Source of the DNA: Acanthornis magna
Taxonomy: Eukaryota; Chordata; Aves; Passeriformes; Acanthizidae
Direction: 5' to 3'
NCBI GenBank assembly: GCA_036785705.1
Contig: JAWUZG010000001.1
Coordinates: forward strand, 6,014,001-6,078,000
Length of the DNA: 64,000 bases
Shown: piece after piece, positions 30,568 to 44,090 of the stretch
Layout: each line of letters opens with the position of its first letter
Position numbering within the stretch: position 1 is the stretch's first letter
Program-made: the position numbers and the translations under genes
The notes under the pieces: model-generated
The model's input: the letters and a program-made list of their open reading frames with translations, nothing else
Told to the model about the DNA's origin: nothing
Databases searched by the model: none

Positions 30568-30596
<29 letters not shown>
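30568..30596. repeat. T29 homopolymer
   Basis: Uninterrupted run of about 29 T, with a second run of about 11 T at 30620-30630. I see no element body next to it, so its origin (retroposon tail on the minus strand or slippage) is open. Confidence 0.9.
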
Positions 30597-32803
30597 GGTA
30601 CATAATATAACCTTTCAAATTTTTTTTTTTCATATTCTCACTCATTTTAAAACATATCTTGTTCCATAGCAAAAATTATATGTGGTATGAGTTCAAGCCA
30701 GCTCTGTTTAAACTGCACAGTATCTTTCAAACATATGAAATATATTTGATCAACTATCTGGGAAATATGATTTTTCCATATGGCTTAGTTTTCACATAAG
30801 GGAGTTTAGTGTTTCTTTGGAGAACATAATATGCTCAGACAATTATAATAGGTAAAGAGTTGCAAACCACAGAGCGGGAGAAGCAGGTGTCCAGCTGGAT
30901 TTTCACATAAGAAGGTCTTGAAGGTCACTGATGGTGATGAGGTCTCAGAGATTCCCAAATCCTCATAAAGCTATTCCTTCCTTTCCCAATACACTAATCT
31001 CCTACTACTCTTGATAATCCAGTGACTCAGGAAGCAAGGCCTGTTTTTTTTCCCTATTGTTTGTCAGAAGCAGACTAAATGACAACAATTTTCTGAATTA
31101 CTATTTATTAGGGTAGAACGAGAGCATTCACAAAGGTCACCACCCAGAAGAATATTCTTTCATTGAAGTATCAATATTTGTCTTCCTGCTGTCAGACTAG
31201 AGTCTCCAGAGAACAAAAACATAGTGGTAGTAAAATTTACAGCCAGGTATGACTTTCCCCACTGCCCTAAAATGGGAACACAAACAATTTGATACCCTTG
31301 TCTGGCAGAGAACTGAGTGATGTCAGCCCATTATAAAGGGAATACTTGATGGTCACTTCCTTCTGCTTTCCATTTCCCACAAAGTGATGACTTTCATCCA
31401 GATGAGTTGCTTGATCTTTGTCAGTTGTGTTTTATTCTCTCTTGCCTTTCTTTCTGTTTATATGATTCAGCTTTGGTTATGATCCAAAAGAAGGTTTTTC
31501 TTGGTGTTTTCCTCCACCTGCTCCCCTTAGAAATTATCCTTCCCCCCATGATGTCCTTAGTTACCTTCAACTGAGGATTGTTTCCACAAAAGAGAATGCA
31601 ACCACTGAAGGGAATTGTCTGAGGAAGGGGAACATGGAACAAGCAATACAACCCTCTTTGATCATTTCACTACTGTTATTTCTCATTCTCAATGCAGCAG
31701 ACTTGGAACAACTCGGAAAGATTAATGAATACTAAAGTTAGTATGTTAATTGAGCATTGTAAATATTTCTACTTTTTGGGTTCATAGAGGTAATATATTA
31801 AGAACTTTATACAGATGCACAGCAGTTTTCAGATAGCCTCAGCAGTATAGCCATTTGGCACGGTTTGACGTTTTCAGATTTAGCCTTTGGCAAATCTGCA
31901 TCTGGTTTTTCACAGTAAAAGTTGGCTAAAAGGAGGAACGGTGAATATCCTTTCTCACGTGTAATAAGAAAATTCACATCCCCCCAGAATGCTGCCCTTT
32001 GAAAGGAAGATGAGCAGATAACCCACATCTCAGATTAATTGGGATATGAGGAACCAGAGACAGGGACTCTGTTGGAGAAGAGGGAGAAGATGCAGGACAT
32101 AAGAATCAGAAAGATACTGCTCTGTCTCATTCAAGTGATTTGCACTGTGATGTTAAAAAGTTCTGCTGTTAAGCAGCTCTAAATGGCCATGAATGAAAAC
32201 ACACCATCAGGTGGAGAATGCATTCAACCTCAAACCAGAAGAGAGCTGAAGTGAAATGTATTGGCCACCAGATCCCTGGAAGGGGGAAAGCTGAACTGCT
32301 GAGGGTCTTGGCATTGTGTTGACAGGACTCAAGAAAGATGTGCAAGAAGGTATTTTCTGTTTCAGAAAAGTTATTCACTTCCACATTTTGTTACAGGATA
32401 GGTATAGTAACCGCCTTTCCCTTATTGCAACAATAAATTAGTTAAATTAATTCACTTATCTAGACAGTGTAAACAATCATAAATTCTGCCAAATAAAGAG
32501 TGGAGGTGCATGCCTTTGCCCAAAACAATGGCACATTAATGACATCTTATGCTCTTGACAATGGTTTTCCTAAGTTTGTGAGAAAGAATCAGTGAAAAAT
32601 TTAAAAAAAAATGGAAGATCAGAAGAAGTAAAATAAGAAAAAATATTTTTAAAATTAATTCTTGGAATTTGACTCAGAAATCTTATGAGAAACAGTAGCT
32701 GCTTTCAGTGCTGTATATTGTGATGTTTCTAATTGTTTAGCTCCTGTTGTGGAAAACAAGGCTTTAAACATTCTTTGTAAATTATAATTACATTTGAAGA
32801 GAC

Positions 32804-32893
32804 AAAAAAAGAAAAAAGAAGAAAAAAGAAGAAAAAAGAAAAGGAAAAAGAAAGAAAAAGTAAGAGAAAAAAGGGAAAAGGAAAGAATTAAGA
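32804..32893. repeat. Polypurine (GAAAAA)n-type tract
   Basis: About 90 bases almost wholly A and G. The first part repeats a decamer of type GAAAAAAGAA three times and then degenerates into AAAG/GGAAAA units, broken by T at 32861 and near 32889. Confidence 0.9.
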
Positions 32894-35800
32894 AAATGGC
32901 AGCAGTATCATTCTACCTCCACCAAATTTTCCCTCCAAACGGAAAACAGCCATGGTTGTTGTTAAATACTTGAAAGAGGAGGGACAAAGTAGTGATTTTG
33001 TCTGTGTTGGTCACTGTGGTTGCTGTTGCTACATGAACAGAACATATAAACCATGCTGATTTTATTGCTGCTGGGTGACCCAGGAGGCACAACATGATAC
33101 CTTGCACACACCTGGGCTGTGTTCGCCACCCAGGCCAGGCACAGCCAGATTTCCTGCTGGGAACAGCATCCTCTGTGTCCCAATCCATTCTGATAAGGAT
33201 GGAGAGCCCCAGTTGACATGGGCCAAAGCTGTACGAGGGATGTGTTAACAATCAGACATTGTGGAGAACGGTGAGCCACCTCCTGAACCCAAATCCTGGC
33301 ACCTACTCACTTACTAACTGACTAAAAAACACAACTAAGACTCTGCCACCCTTATTTTTGAGTTGATGGTTCACTTCATTCAAGAGAGATGAAGGCCTGA
33401 GATCTGATTTTGAATTAGTGACCACTCCAGTAGTCCAGATTTAGAGACCTGACCTATGTTAAAAAAAAAGAAAACGAAAGGCTGAACCTTGATGCAAGTG
33501 GTTAGTTGCCTTCACAGATCCCAGGCACTACAGAGCTGGCTCAAAATTTGAATAAGTTGCACTTCCCAAAATGGAAATTTTTATATTCTGGATAGTCATT
33601 ATATTGTAAACACATTTTATTATGTCAGTAAGAAAAACAAGAACAAAGGTAATAACAACTACCACTAAAATCTATTTTATAATTTTTTTTGTTTTACTCA
33701 GTCATGTGTCCTTTATAGTCATCATCACTGCCCTGAAGGAGTATGTTGTTTACTGGTGACTTAAAGAGCATTCTATTTTTGTACCTATGTATCTTGATGA
33801 AAAACTTGTCCCCTGTCACTGCCAAACCTTCCATTCTTCTTTAGCTTGACCCAGCTGATGTTTACAACAATCTACAATATTAAAGGTGGAAAGAGAAAGA
33901 GTTTATCACCTATCATTTATAAATAGAAGGTTTATTACAAGGCAATGGCATGTAAGGTCTGATGAGATTTTTTTAGCTTTGGGAAGGCTGTGGGGTGGAT
34001 GATAGTTTTGCCTCTTCAGATGAAGTCAGTCAACAAAATCACTGAGGGTTTGGACCTCTTTAATCAGGCATGACAGGCATGAGCCTAAAACAGTGACAGT
34101 GGCTCAGATTTCCTTAAGCACTTCTTGCACACCTCACTTTCTGGTGTGCTGAATACTTGGAAAGAAGTTGGTATGTGCTTTGCACATGTCTCAGTGAATG
34201 GTTGTTGCTTGTCTGGGGTTGTATTTCAGATGTGGTAAGTGCTCTTTAAGAAGTGTATTTTTGTACTCACTAATGCAGAGTTAGGCTCCAGGGTGGCTTG
34301 TGTTCAGATTGCATTGATAAGGTGAGAGAGTTTGCTCTCAGTCTCAGCTGTGCTGAAGTGTTGTAGTAACTTGTTGTGGAGGATTTTATATTCATCTGAT
34401 TGTGTTTTCTACTGAGGCTCCCTCCGGAGGAGCAGAAGTGATAGCTGCATATTCTACAGGCAAATCCAAAGCTCTCGAGAGGCAGCCACCTGGTCAGACT
34501 TGAAGTTTTGAACATGTTACATCTGCAGCACAGTACAGTACTTTACCATGTGCAAAACAAATGCACAGGAACAGAAAATCAGTAAGCATCACAGAAATAG
34601 GCAGTATGATTTGGATAGAAGCATTCAGACCTTGACATCTTTGTAAAATATGTGAAAAAGGAAATAGTCTTCACACTGTGGCTTTAGACATCTAATTTAG
34701 GTGACTAAACGACACCCTAGGCACTCTTCTCCACTCAGCAGAGTTCCTGGTCACCAGTTCACCGCCTCAAGCACCTCATCTGCAGAGTTCAGCTGAAATG
34801 GTGTGCATTCTTTACATTGTCTCAGGCCTTCACCCTGTATGAGAACTATGAAATACAGATACTGAATGTTTTTAAAATTGCAGTGTCTCTTTCCCAGTAA
34901 CACATTTTTCATTTTGCAGGCCTAAATGAGGGAGGAACATGCTTGTGTAGCACACACATATTATTTTGTGGAAACATTATTTTGTTAAGGATGTTGCTTC
35001 TATGGCAGGGGGTTGCTATAAAGTGGAACAAATATGCCTGAAGTATTTTCTTACCTAGACTAAGGCTTGGATACCTGCATGTCAGTTCATTCATTGATGC
35101 AGACTCTCCTTTACTGGGAACAGCAGACAGCAATGTTTTTGGATCTAGGCTTTTTCAGAGGTTCCTAAAGAAGCGGGGACAGTTTTGCTTGGGATTTTTC
35201 ATGAGCTTGCCTTTCTGTGTGTACTGGCCTTGTTATGTGGGTATCAGCACTGGAATTACCACCAGTACCAAAACATCTAATGAATTTCCATTACATGCCA
35301 TATGCAAACAAAAGTGGGTCAAGAGCTCATTCACAAGCAGATTACTTGTTCCTTCAGTGCAAAATGGATTGGAGAGACAAGGCTGCAGTCTCCTTGCTAA
35401 TCCTCACTGATTAAGCAATGTCCTTGCTCTGTGGTGAAGAAGATCTATTAAGTTCTAAATAGCAATGTGAGGCCACACAGGAACACTCAGAAATCTTTAC
35501 TGGCTGTGGATTTTCTCTTGTAGCTCAGAGAGATGAGAAGGTTTTGGAACAGGCTCTATTTCCTCGGGGCTGAAATGCCAAGCACCAAAAGGTCAGCAGA
35601 CAGCAGCATGGTAAATCACAGAGTAATAATATTGCTACTTGCAGGGTGTCAGACACAACAGGGAAAGCTTCTGTGCCAGCTGGAAGAAGGAGGTCATGAA
35701 GGAGGGATATCTTGGCCTTTGGCCGGGAAAGCAACTTTGGAAGGGTAACTGAACACGTCCAAGGCAGTAGAGATGAGATTTCTTCAGCTATAATCTTACC

Positions 35801-38800
35801 GACATGCTGAGAGCTGTACCAAGATCGCATTTATTACTGAGGCACCTGGATCTTACAAAGATTTGCACTTGTATAATGTTAATCTGCCTGCTCTGACTTA
35901 CCCTTTTCCTCCATTTATCCATCTGGAGAAAGTCACGTCACAGAAGCAAATCTAACTGTTGTAGAAACAGTAGATTATTGTTGTTTCAAAACCTATCTTT
36001 CTGGTACAAAGGATCCAACATCAAACTTAGTAAAGTAAAATTCCACATTGATGTCAGCAGGTTTGTGGGAAAGACAGCAAAAGGATACGTGGCATCTTGG
36101 CAAAACTCCCCAGTTGTTTCAAGCACAAAGTGGAATTGTACAGGGAACTTTTGGTCATCTTTTTCCAAGAAGTCTGGAGAACTTACTCCCACCTGGGGGA
36201 ACTTGGTCCTACCAACTAATTTGGAGAACAGGAAAAAGGAAATTGCACACTGGAGGGGTTTACAGTAGACAATGGAGCAATCTCCTTATTGCTCAAACAT
36301 GCAAGCTGGATACTTTTGACTCTACCTCTCTTTTGTTGTGGCACTCCCTTCCTCCCAAAAAAGCTGAATAAACATGAAAGATCAGCAGACGTATTATGTT
36401 TTACACAGCAGAGTGTGGCTTTATAGGGCTTTGTTACATCTTGAAAAGATTAAGAGCACCTGCATTTGAAGAGTCTCCATCCCTCTAACAATCAGGCAAA
36501 AGCACCTCGGTTACCAAGGGCAGGGGCCGGGGACACGCTTGGGCTGCAGGTTTGCAACAAAGCTTGCTCAGCCAAGGCTGGATCTTCTAATTTCTAAGGA
36601 GCAAGGCTGCCACCCAGTGGCTCTTCTCTGGCACAAAACGGAATTTAACAGCAAGATATTTGGAGAAAAAGTTCGTGATTTCTTGATTTAAGTGGGTATC
36701 TGTGAATCTGTTAATTTCTTTTTTTGTTTCAGTCTTTAACACCAATAACATGCCAGCAGCAAAGAGCATGGAGAAAAGAAAGGTTTGAGCTTACTTTAAA
36801 TCATCACTAGCTTTTGTTCTTGTTGACTTGGATTTTAAATTTATAACTTGATAATTGTTCTGCCTACACGAAGCTGTAGATAAGCTCAAAACATTTAAAA
36901 AAAATGCCTTCCTGTGTTTTGTTAGTTTATGCATCATATTTTAAAATGGAAGACACATTTATGCATAATTCAAAGCTGGTAAGAATAATTTCATTCTTCA
37001 ACAGGCTTTGAATCAGGCCTGCTTTGAATATAAAGGAAATTTGAAGTTATGCAATATGAGGGAAAATTATCATGCATATTACATATATTCATCTCTGAGG
37101 ACTGACAGATCTACAGGTAGCATTAGAAGGAAATTTCCTGAAGTTTATCCCCTTGCAGATCCCACTCAAACATAAACGTTTTTATCTACTGAAAAGCTGA
37201 AGCTCAGACTGGTGAATAAGGCAGAAGGATAATCTGCTCCTGAGGCAAATCATATAAATTCCCTTTGCCTCCATTTCCCCCTGTCTAAAACAGGGATAAT
37301 GCTTGTCTAGCTTCCAGGCAAGATGTGAGATTCAATACGCTGTGAATTACAAAGGATTTCAAGCTCCTCGGAAACAAGAGCGTATTTGTGTACTTCTTAA
37401 TACTGTTTATACAAGACAAAAATCTATCAAAGGCTTGAAGGAGGCTGCATTGCCCAACTTCTCCCACTCCGCCCTTCCCCAGCTAATACTTCTTAGCAGA
37501 CCCCCTGTCTCCCAGGGCACCAGTGAAGATCGGGGTCCGTCCTTTTAAACTGTTATTATTAACTTCAAGTACTCTTGTTTCAATAAACTCACTAACAAGG
37601 ATGACTCAATCTGTTTAGTTTAACCAAAAGAAAGCAAAGACATAGATTCACCACAGTTCAGGGGCTCTTTATTGGGAGACAGAATTCAGTGAATGAAGAG
37701 CTCTTGACCACAGACTGCAAAATTATAGTAACATTCAGTACTAAGATGAAATGGGATAAATTCAGATGCAAACAAAGGCACGAATGCCAGCAGTAAGAAT
37801 GCTTAAGAACCAAGTTAGAAGGAATTGTGGTACATTCAGAGTCATGACAGATGTTTAAACCAAATGCAGATTTTTTTTTTTTCTGGAAATCATTCATTTG
37901 GAACATGAATTTACTGGTAGAAATTAGATAACCTCTTTTACCCTTACCAGACTTTCTCTGACCTTTGAATGTGTTAACATACAGAGTAGTGTGTAAAAAT
38001 TGATTCATTGCTACAAATTCTTGTTAGGAATAGAAGAAATCATTACAGTTGGTGAAAAGAAAGAAGAAAAACATCTAAAATAAGTTAAAAAATGGAAATA
38101 CAGAGTAAGGCACAGCTGATGACTCTAACTGGGAATTAATAGAATGTTCACAAATGTGTCATATGTGAAATGTCAAAATATTTAAAACAGTCATATATTT
38201 GGTAACACAATTAGAAATGTGGGTTTTTTAATGGGAAAAAAAGTTACTCCTATTTTTTTTTCACTTTTGTCTTTTCTATTTCATGTAGAGACAACAGAGC
38301 ATCTTGATGAATTCTTTTTCTTCATGAAAAGGTGGAACAATAAAACCTCCAACATTTAATGGTGAGCAGCACTCCTCTCCCATTTTGTCCATGTTTTGTC
38401 CCAACCCTTCAGATGGAAGAACCTGATTAGAAAGTGAACATTTCATAGCTGAAATGAATGAAATTTTTTATTTCAGCATATTGGGAGGATAGGCACTTTT
38501 TCTGGGTTTTGGTAATTCTGAGTGAATTAACCTTGCTTCTCACTGGAGATGTGAAAATCAGACTTTTAAATATGTGGTAGCTGCCCTCCACCTTTTGTTT
38601 CCAGCACAATCTAAACCAGAACCCCTTAGAAGGAATACAAGTGTCTTTCTTTACTCAAGACAGGCTTCATGATTATTTTGGAAAATTTAATCTATTTTTA
38701 TTCAAATCCTATCACAACACTTATTGGAGTTTTTTGTCTGTTTGGTTAGTTGGTTTTTGTTTTTTGGGTTTTTTAAAAAATGTATTACACTTATTAAACA

Positions 38801-39308
38801 TAAAAGAAAAGAAAAAAGACATTTTACCTCTTGTTGGTCAAAATCCAGTCCATTTTACTTAGGATGGTAATCCTACTAATGAGCTTGAGGTCATTCAAAT
38901 AGAAGGCTTCCAAAAACCCCTCATTTCTAGGAAAATTTAAGGCAGAAGAATGAAGCAGCTGTATCTCTCTCATCCAAAATATACTGCTAAAGAGTTACTT
39001 AACAATTGCTATACAATCAGAAATTAATGCCCATTTCATACATCAGACATTAAGTACCTCTGTAAGTTGTCAGATTCTAACATTGCTCTAATTTTGAAAC
39101 ATAACTTCTATCCTTAAATACAAAATTCTGTCTAATAACCTGCTCTTATGCTTATTTCATTGGTCATGCTATAAACATGTTAGAGTTCCCTAAAATTAAC
39201 AAGTTATTTGAAATACTAACTGTAAAAATTATAATGTTTATTCAGCATATATCTTCACAGGCCCTTGCTGTCTATATTAATAATAAAAAATTAAAATATG
39301 ATGATTTA

Positions 39309-39358
39309 AAAAAGCAAGGAAACAAACAAAAAAATCCAAACCAAAGCAAAAAAACCAC
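39309..39358. repeat. A-rich low-complexity tract
   Basis: Repeated CAAA/CCAAA units. Confidence 0.75.
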
Positions 39359-41476
39359 AACTAATCCTGACTGCTGCACTATAATGAAGGTACAAATGGT
39401 CTTCCTTACATGAACTCCAAGATGACAATAAAGATCTCATTTTCCTTCTAACATTTTATTAATTGTCTAGCATTGTTCTATCTGTCTGTTCCAGCTGGGT
39501 TCTGGAAAAAAAAATGTGCTCCTGAGTAAGGACAGCAGACCGTGGTTTAGTAGTGTGCATTTTTAGCTCCCTCCTGGAAGCCTTTCAGACTTGTGCAGAG
39601 AGAGCAACTTGACAGATGTAGCCATACTTAGATAACTTTTATTTTGCACTGTTTTTTTCCTTATTGCCCTATGACTTATGCCTGTGATATGAAATAGCCT
39701 CAGCTGAAAATTATTGCAGTGAGCAAGAATATCCTCTAGTGGTAATCCATAGCCCCTTTGCTTGGTTTTCATTGTTTTTTCCAATAAATTTTATTTCCCA
39801 AGTTAGCACCACACAGCCTTTGGTTGTTCAGAGGTACAGAGCTGCCATGTTTCAGTCTAAACTCTTGCAACCACCTCTGCCTCTGTGGTGCCTCGGAGCT
39901 GGGGCTACATCTCATGGAAAAAGGCCTAGCAACCTTTTACGCTCAGAAGGCCTCTAAGAGGTGCTTGTCCCTTTTGCAACCCAGAACCATAGCTTTTTAC
40001 CTTCTGTATGACCCAGTATCACAGTTTCCTGCCCCATGACACCAGCTGTTGTGTGAAACTTTGCGTACTAGAAAATTAGATATTTAAGACATCTTAGATC
40101 ATTGCTAGTCGCAGACTTGAAAAAATTACAGGTGGTGAAGCTGACCAGACCTGCAGGATTAGCCCAGTGAAGACATCAAATACTAAATCTGAAAGGCCAT
40201 TTTATCCTGTCATAAATCTCCATATAGAGTTGACATTTTCCTGAGAGGTTAACTGCTAGGACGCTTCCTAGAAGAGACCTATGACCTATTAGAGAAAGAG
40301 CATGGATACCTGAGAGCATGCTCCTCTCCTGTTGGAATTCCAGGGGTTTGGGTACTTAACTTTGATGGTTCTGTAGTGTCAAATGCCGTGTCTCTCCTGC
40401 TCCATAGGTACTCATACAGCCCTTGACACTGTAATGACCAGAATACCCAGGTGACTTGCAAGGAAATTCCCCACATCAAAAAAGATTCATGGAAAAAAAC
40501 CACGTGGAGTAGCACATGTGAAACAATCCAAATCTGTTTGAAATGTAAAGCTATTCCAATACATGTAAGTGACAATAAAAGAGCTATTTATCTTTGAGTA
40601 AAAAGAGCAGCTGTGAAAACATCGGCTTTTCTCAACAGGGGCTTCTTCCAGGTGAGCTCAAATATTATCCATAAGCATATCAGAGCTGAACATTTATTTT
40701 TTGAGATTTGCCAAGTAATTCCTGTGGTTATTATTTATTATTTTTAGACCTACTTGAGTTTTTAGATTTTTTTTTTTTCTTAAAGGCTGACAAATTTCAA
40801 CCTCTGTTAAACTGAAAAGGAAAGCTTATGTATGGGGTTTGTCCTTTTTATTTGTTTGCTTTTGTCTTTTAAAAATTATGCAAAATAGCTTAAGAAGAAA
40901 TTCTATAAAAACATCATTGCACCATTTCTTTGAGCTTTGTAAAAAATCCTCTTAAATGTAATCAAGTTTTAAATGTATGAAAAATACAAGTTTTATAAAG
41001 ATGACATTCTGTCCAAGTACTTCCCTTTCAATAAAAGGTCATTTTCATGGAACAGGAGGTTTGAGCAATTGTACCTCTGATATTCTGATGTTTCTGATAT
41101 TTCTTTTACAGAGATTCTGGCTGAAAACTGAGCTGTACAAAATATATATATCAGTTTACAGTAAATGGTCATGCTTTAAAAAAATAAAAAAACACAATGC
41201 CCCAATATTCCAAGAAAGAAAAATCCCTGTCCGTCTGAATAGCCGTGATATATAATGCAGAATTGGTGACAAAGTCTTTCATAAACCAGGCTTCAGAAAC
41301 CATCCAGTCTGATTTTTCAGAACCTTTGAGCACACATAATCCTCACAGATATGAAATAGAGATGATCACAGTTTTTCAAAATTAGCACTGAGGGGATTTG
41401 TCCAGTTTTTTTCAAACAGCATAACTGAGTTGCAACTTCAGTCAGTATTCTATATCCAGTCAAGTACCTTAAATTT

Positions 41477-41493
41477 AAAAAAAAAAAAAAAAA
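41477..41493. repeat. A17 homopolymer
   Basis: Uninterrupted A run in AT-rich surroundings. Confidence 0.85.
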
Positions 41494-42078
41494 TCATTAC
41501 TCTATAAAGACAATGATTTATCTTACACTTTGGCCTGATTGTGCTTTGTACTCTGAGTAGCTGTTGCTCCTTTTGTTTACATACTTGAGTTTATAATTTT
41601 TATTACCACAAAGTGCCACATTAACTTTCCTTAATACTGTAGGTTACTTATTCTGTTCTATTCAGAAATATCTTGTTGACACTAGATTTTGGTTCAGTGG
41701 CCTAAAGAGTTTTACTTTTCCTTCTCCCAGTTTTCTAACCATATTGTGAAGAAGAGATGGGATGTAACTGAATGCCACCTGGCTTTTGAATGTCTCCAAA
41801 GCTTTTATCTGTTCATCCAGATGGCTCAATTTGCATTGAGAGTTTTTGTGGCCACTTCAATTAGCTTAAGCTGCTTCATGGTGCATCTAATTATTTCAGT
41901 ATGCATTTAAAAAGAGCCTTAAATTCAAGAGCAGATTTTAAATCAAATGCTGGAAGGAAAAAAATCTTACATTAAAAAAAAATACAAACCCCCCCAATTG
42001 TCCCCAAAATGTTCAAACATGTGGTGATGATATCCAGTCCCTTAGACTACATAATGTTAGGTGACTTTGTAATTACTT

Positions 42079-42097
42079 ATAGATATATATATATATA
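42079..42097. repeat. (TA)n microsatellite
   Basis: Short TA dinucleotide run. Confidence 0.8.
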
Positions 42098-43711
42098 AAA
42101 CTTGCTGTGATACAGAAAAGATAATTAATCTTTGTAATGTTTTTTGAACTTGTTTCTTCTTCTTTCTGTTAGATTGTAGCACATTCTGCATTCTGAAAAT
42201 CAATATTACATATAGGCCATTGTTATGTAAATACCCATATGGAGCAAATTTTACTTTCATGGGAGTTTCTGTAAAAAGATTAATTCTAGATCAGTTTTTA
42301 CTAATATTGAGGAGACTGTTGTTTGACTGCGGTTAAATATATTTTATTCTTAAAGTTCAAGGAAAACAAACTGGAATTTTTTAATTATATTTTGAAGACT
42401 AACCTAATCCCAAACGCTTAATGGAATAAATTTTGCATGTAGTAGGAAAAAAGTCTTCTTGGCTCCTCTTGTCTTAAGAAAATAAAACAAAAAAAGGATT
42501 TGGTTTTGATTACTGGAAGACAATATTTCATTTTTAATATGATCAACAAAATGTTTTTGGTGTGTCCCACGTAATGAATTTGTTTTCAGCCTACAATGCC
42601 TCACTTACATTTGCCAACATTGCCTAATATGGCACTTGTTAAACTTTGTCAAACTGAAACCATGTCAAATCTGCTGTATAAGTATAACTGATCTGTATCA
42701 CTAATCCTTCACATCCTAGACTTCAGATTTACCATACATTCCAATCAGCCAAATTTGTGAGCTGTGTAGAGGTTTCTTCTGGAGTTCTGATCTATCACCA
42801 GATAGAGATTCCTGGTAAAAATTTTAGCTTACCATACCAATTGTTAGAGTTGATATGTTGCAGTGTGACTTCAGTGTAACATCCCACAATCTCTGCTTCA
42901 TCGTCTTATTTCAACTACATTTTTCCATTAAGTTCATGTTAATTGTAGAGGTGCTACTTGAAGTTTTAATAAAGATACGCAGCTGCTTTTGTATTCATAA
43001 ACAATTGGAAAAGGAGAATGGAGAAATGTAAATGGAGCAGGGAGAAGAGATAGTATAGTTGAGTTGTTTCAATTTTACTCTAGTTCAAGCATAAAAAAAT
43101 AGCAGTAAGACACAACTTCAGTGAAAGGGAATAGTCTGATTTGTAGTTTGTTTGAGCTGAAACTGGGTTCCACTGCCTTAAAATATTTGTGGATTTGTTT
43201 GGTTTTTATCAACCATGGCTGTGACTGTTTTTTACCCACATAGAATGAAAGATGTTATAATAATGAACAGAAATTGCTTTAAAAATTAAACTGGGCAAGA
43301 GGAATACCTTATGTTCATAAGAGTAAGGAACAAATAACGTGACTGGTATTTTTCTCCTCCGCAATTTCAAAATGCATTTTACATCCCTCCAGTAATATTG
43401 CATCATGTTTAAGTTTGTGGTGAATTTGACAAAGCTCCGACCAGTAGTTTCCACTAGAAGGTGTCGTCTCCTTAGTCATGTCTGTGTGACTATGTAAGTC
43501 ATTATTGAGACTTACTAAGGTATTGTATTGCTTCAGCTTCTGGTACTGAAATCAGATAAACACACTGAGAGAATGATTATTTTTCAGGAAAAACCTAACG
43601 TGACTGGAATTAGCTTAACTAATACAGTTGCATTATTTTACCAGAGGTTTGTTTTAATGATCACATTTCCTTTTAGATCCCGATTTTTAAAGCTCTGCAT
43701 TTTTCTTTGAA

Positions 43712-44090
43712 GGATGTAAAGCTAGTAGAGAGTGCCCAAAAGGAGGGCCACAGAGCTGGTGAAGGAACTTGAGGGGAAGTGCATGAGGTGACTTGGTCTG
43801 CTCAGCCTAGAGAAGAGAAGACTGAGGGGAGACCTCATTGTGCTCGTCAACATCCTCATGAGTGGAAGAGAAGGGGCAGATACTGATCTCATCTTCTGGT
43901 GACCAGTGACCGAACTGAAAGGAAATGGCCTGAAGCTGAGTCAGGGAAGGTTTAGGTTGGATATCAGGGTAAAGTTTTTCATCCAGAGGGTGGCTGAGCT
44001 CCAGAACTACCCAGGGAAGTGGTCACAGCACTGAGCCTAACAGCGTTCAAGGAGCATTTGGGCAATACTCTCAGGCATGTTCAAGCAGTG
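43712..44090 (+). mobile_element. CR1 LINE fragment, 3'-proximal body lacking the final tail
   Basis: Matches the avian CR1 consensus in order. It has GAGTGCCCAAAAGGAGGGCC, GCTCAGCCTAGAGAAGAGAA, GGGGAGACCTCATTG, GGTTTAGGTTGGATATCAGG, CCAGAGGGTGGCTGAGCTCC, AGAACTACCCAGGGAAGTGG, GCGTTCAAGGAGCATTTGGG and CAATACTCTCAGGCATG. The usual terminal segment (TTGGACTTGATGATC through ATTCTATG) is missing after about 44090, so the 3' end was lost after insertion or diverged beyond recognition. Frame-breaking changes are many. This is a fossil, not an active element. The boundary at the 5' side is a truncation typical of CR1. Confidence 0.92.

Larger units (their letters stand above)
28406..43711. other. 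Intergenic, no gene recognised
   Basis: Holds simple repeats only: an A/C-rich tract at 28569-28609, T29 at 30568-30596, a polypurine tract at 32804-32893, A-rich tracts near 33461 and 39309-39358, T12 at 37871-37882, A17 at 41477-41493 and (TA)n near 42079-42097. All open frames are short and show no familiar motif. Confidence 0.7.
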
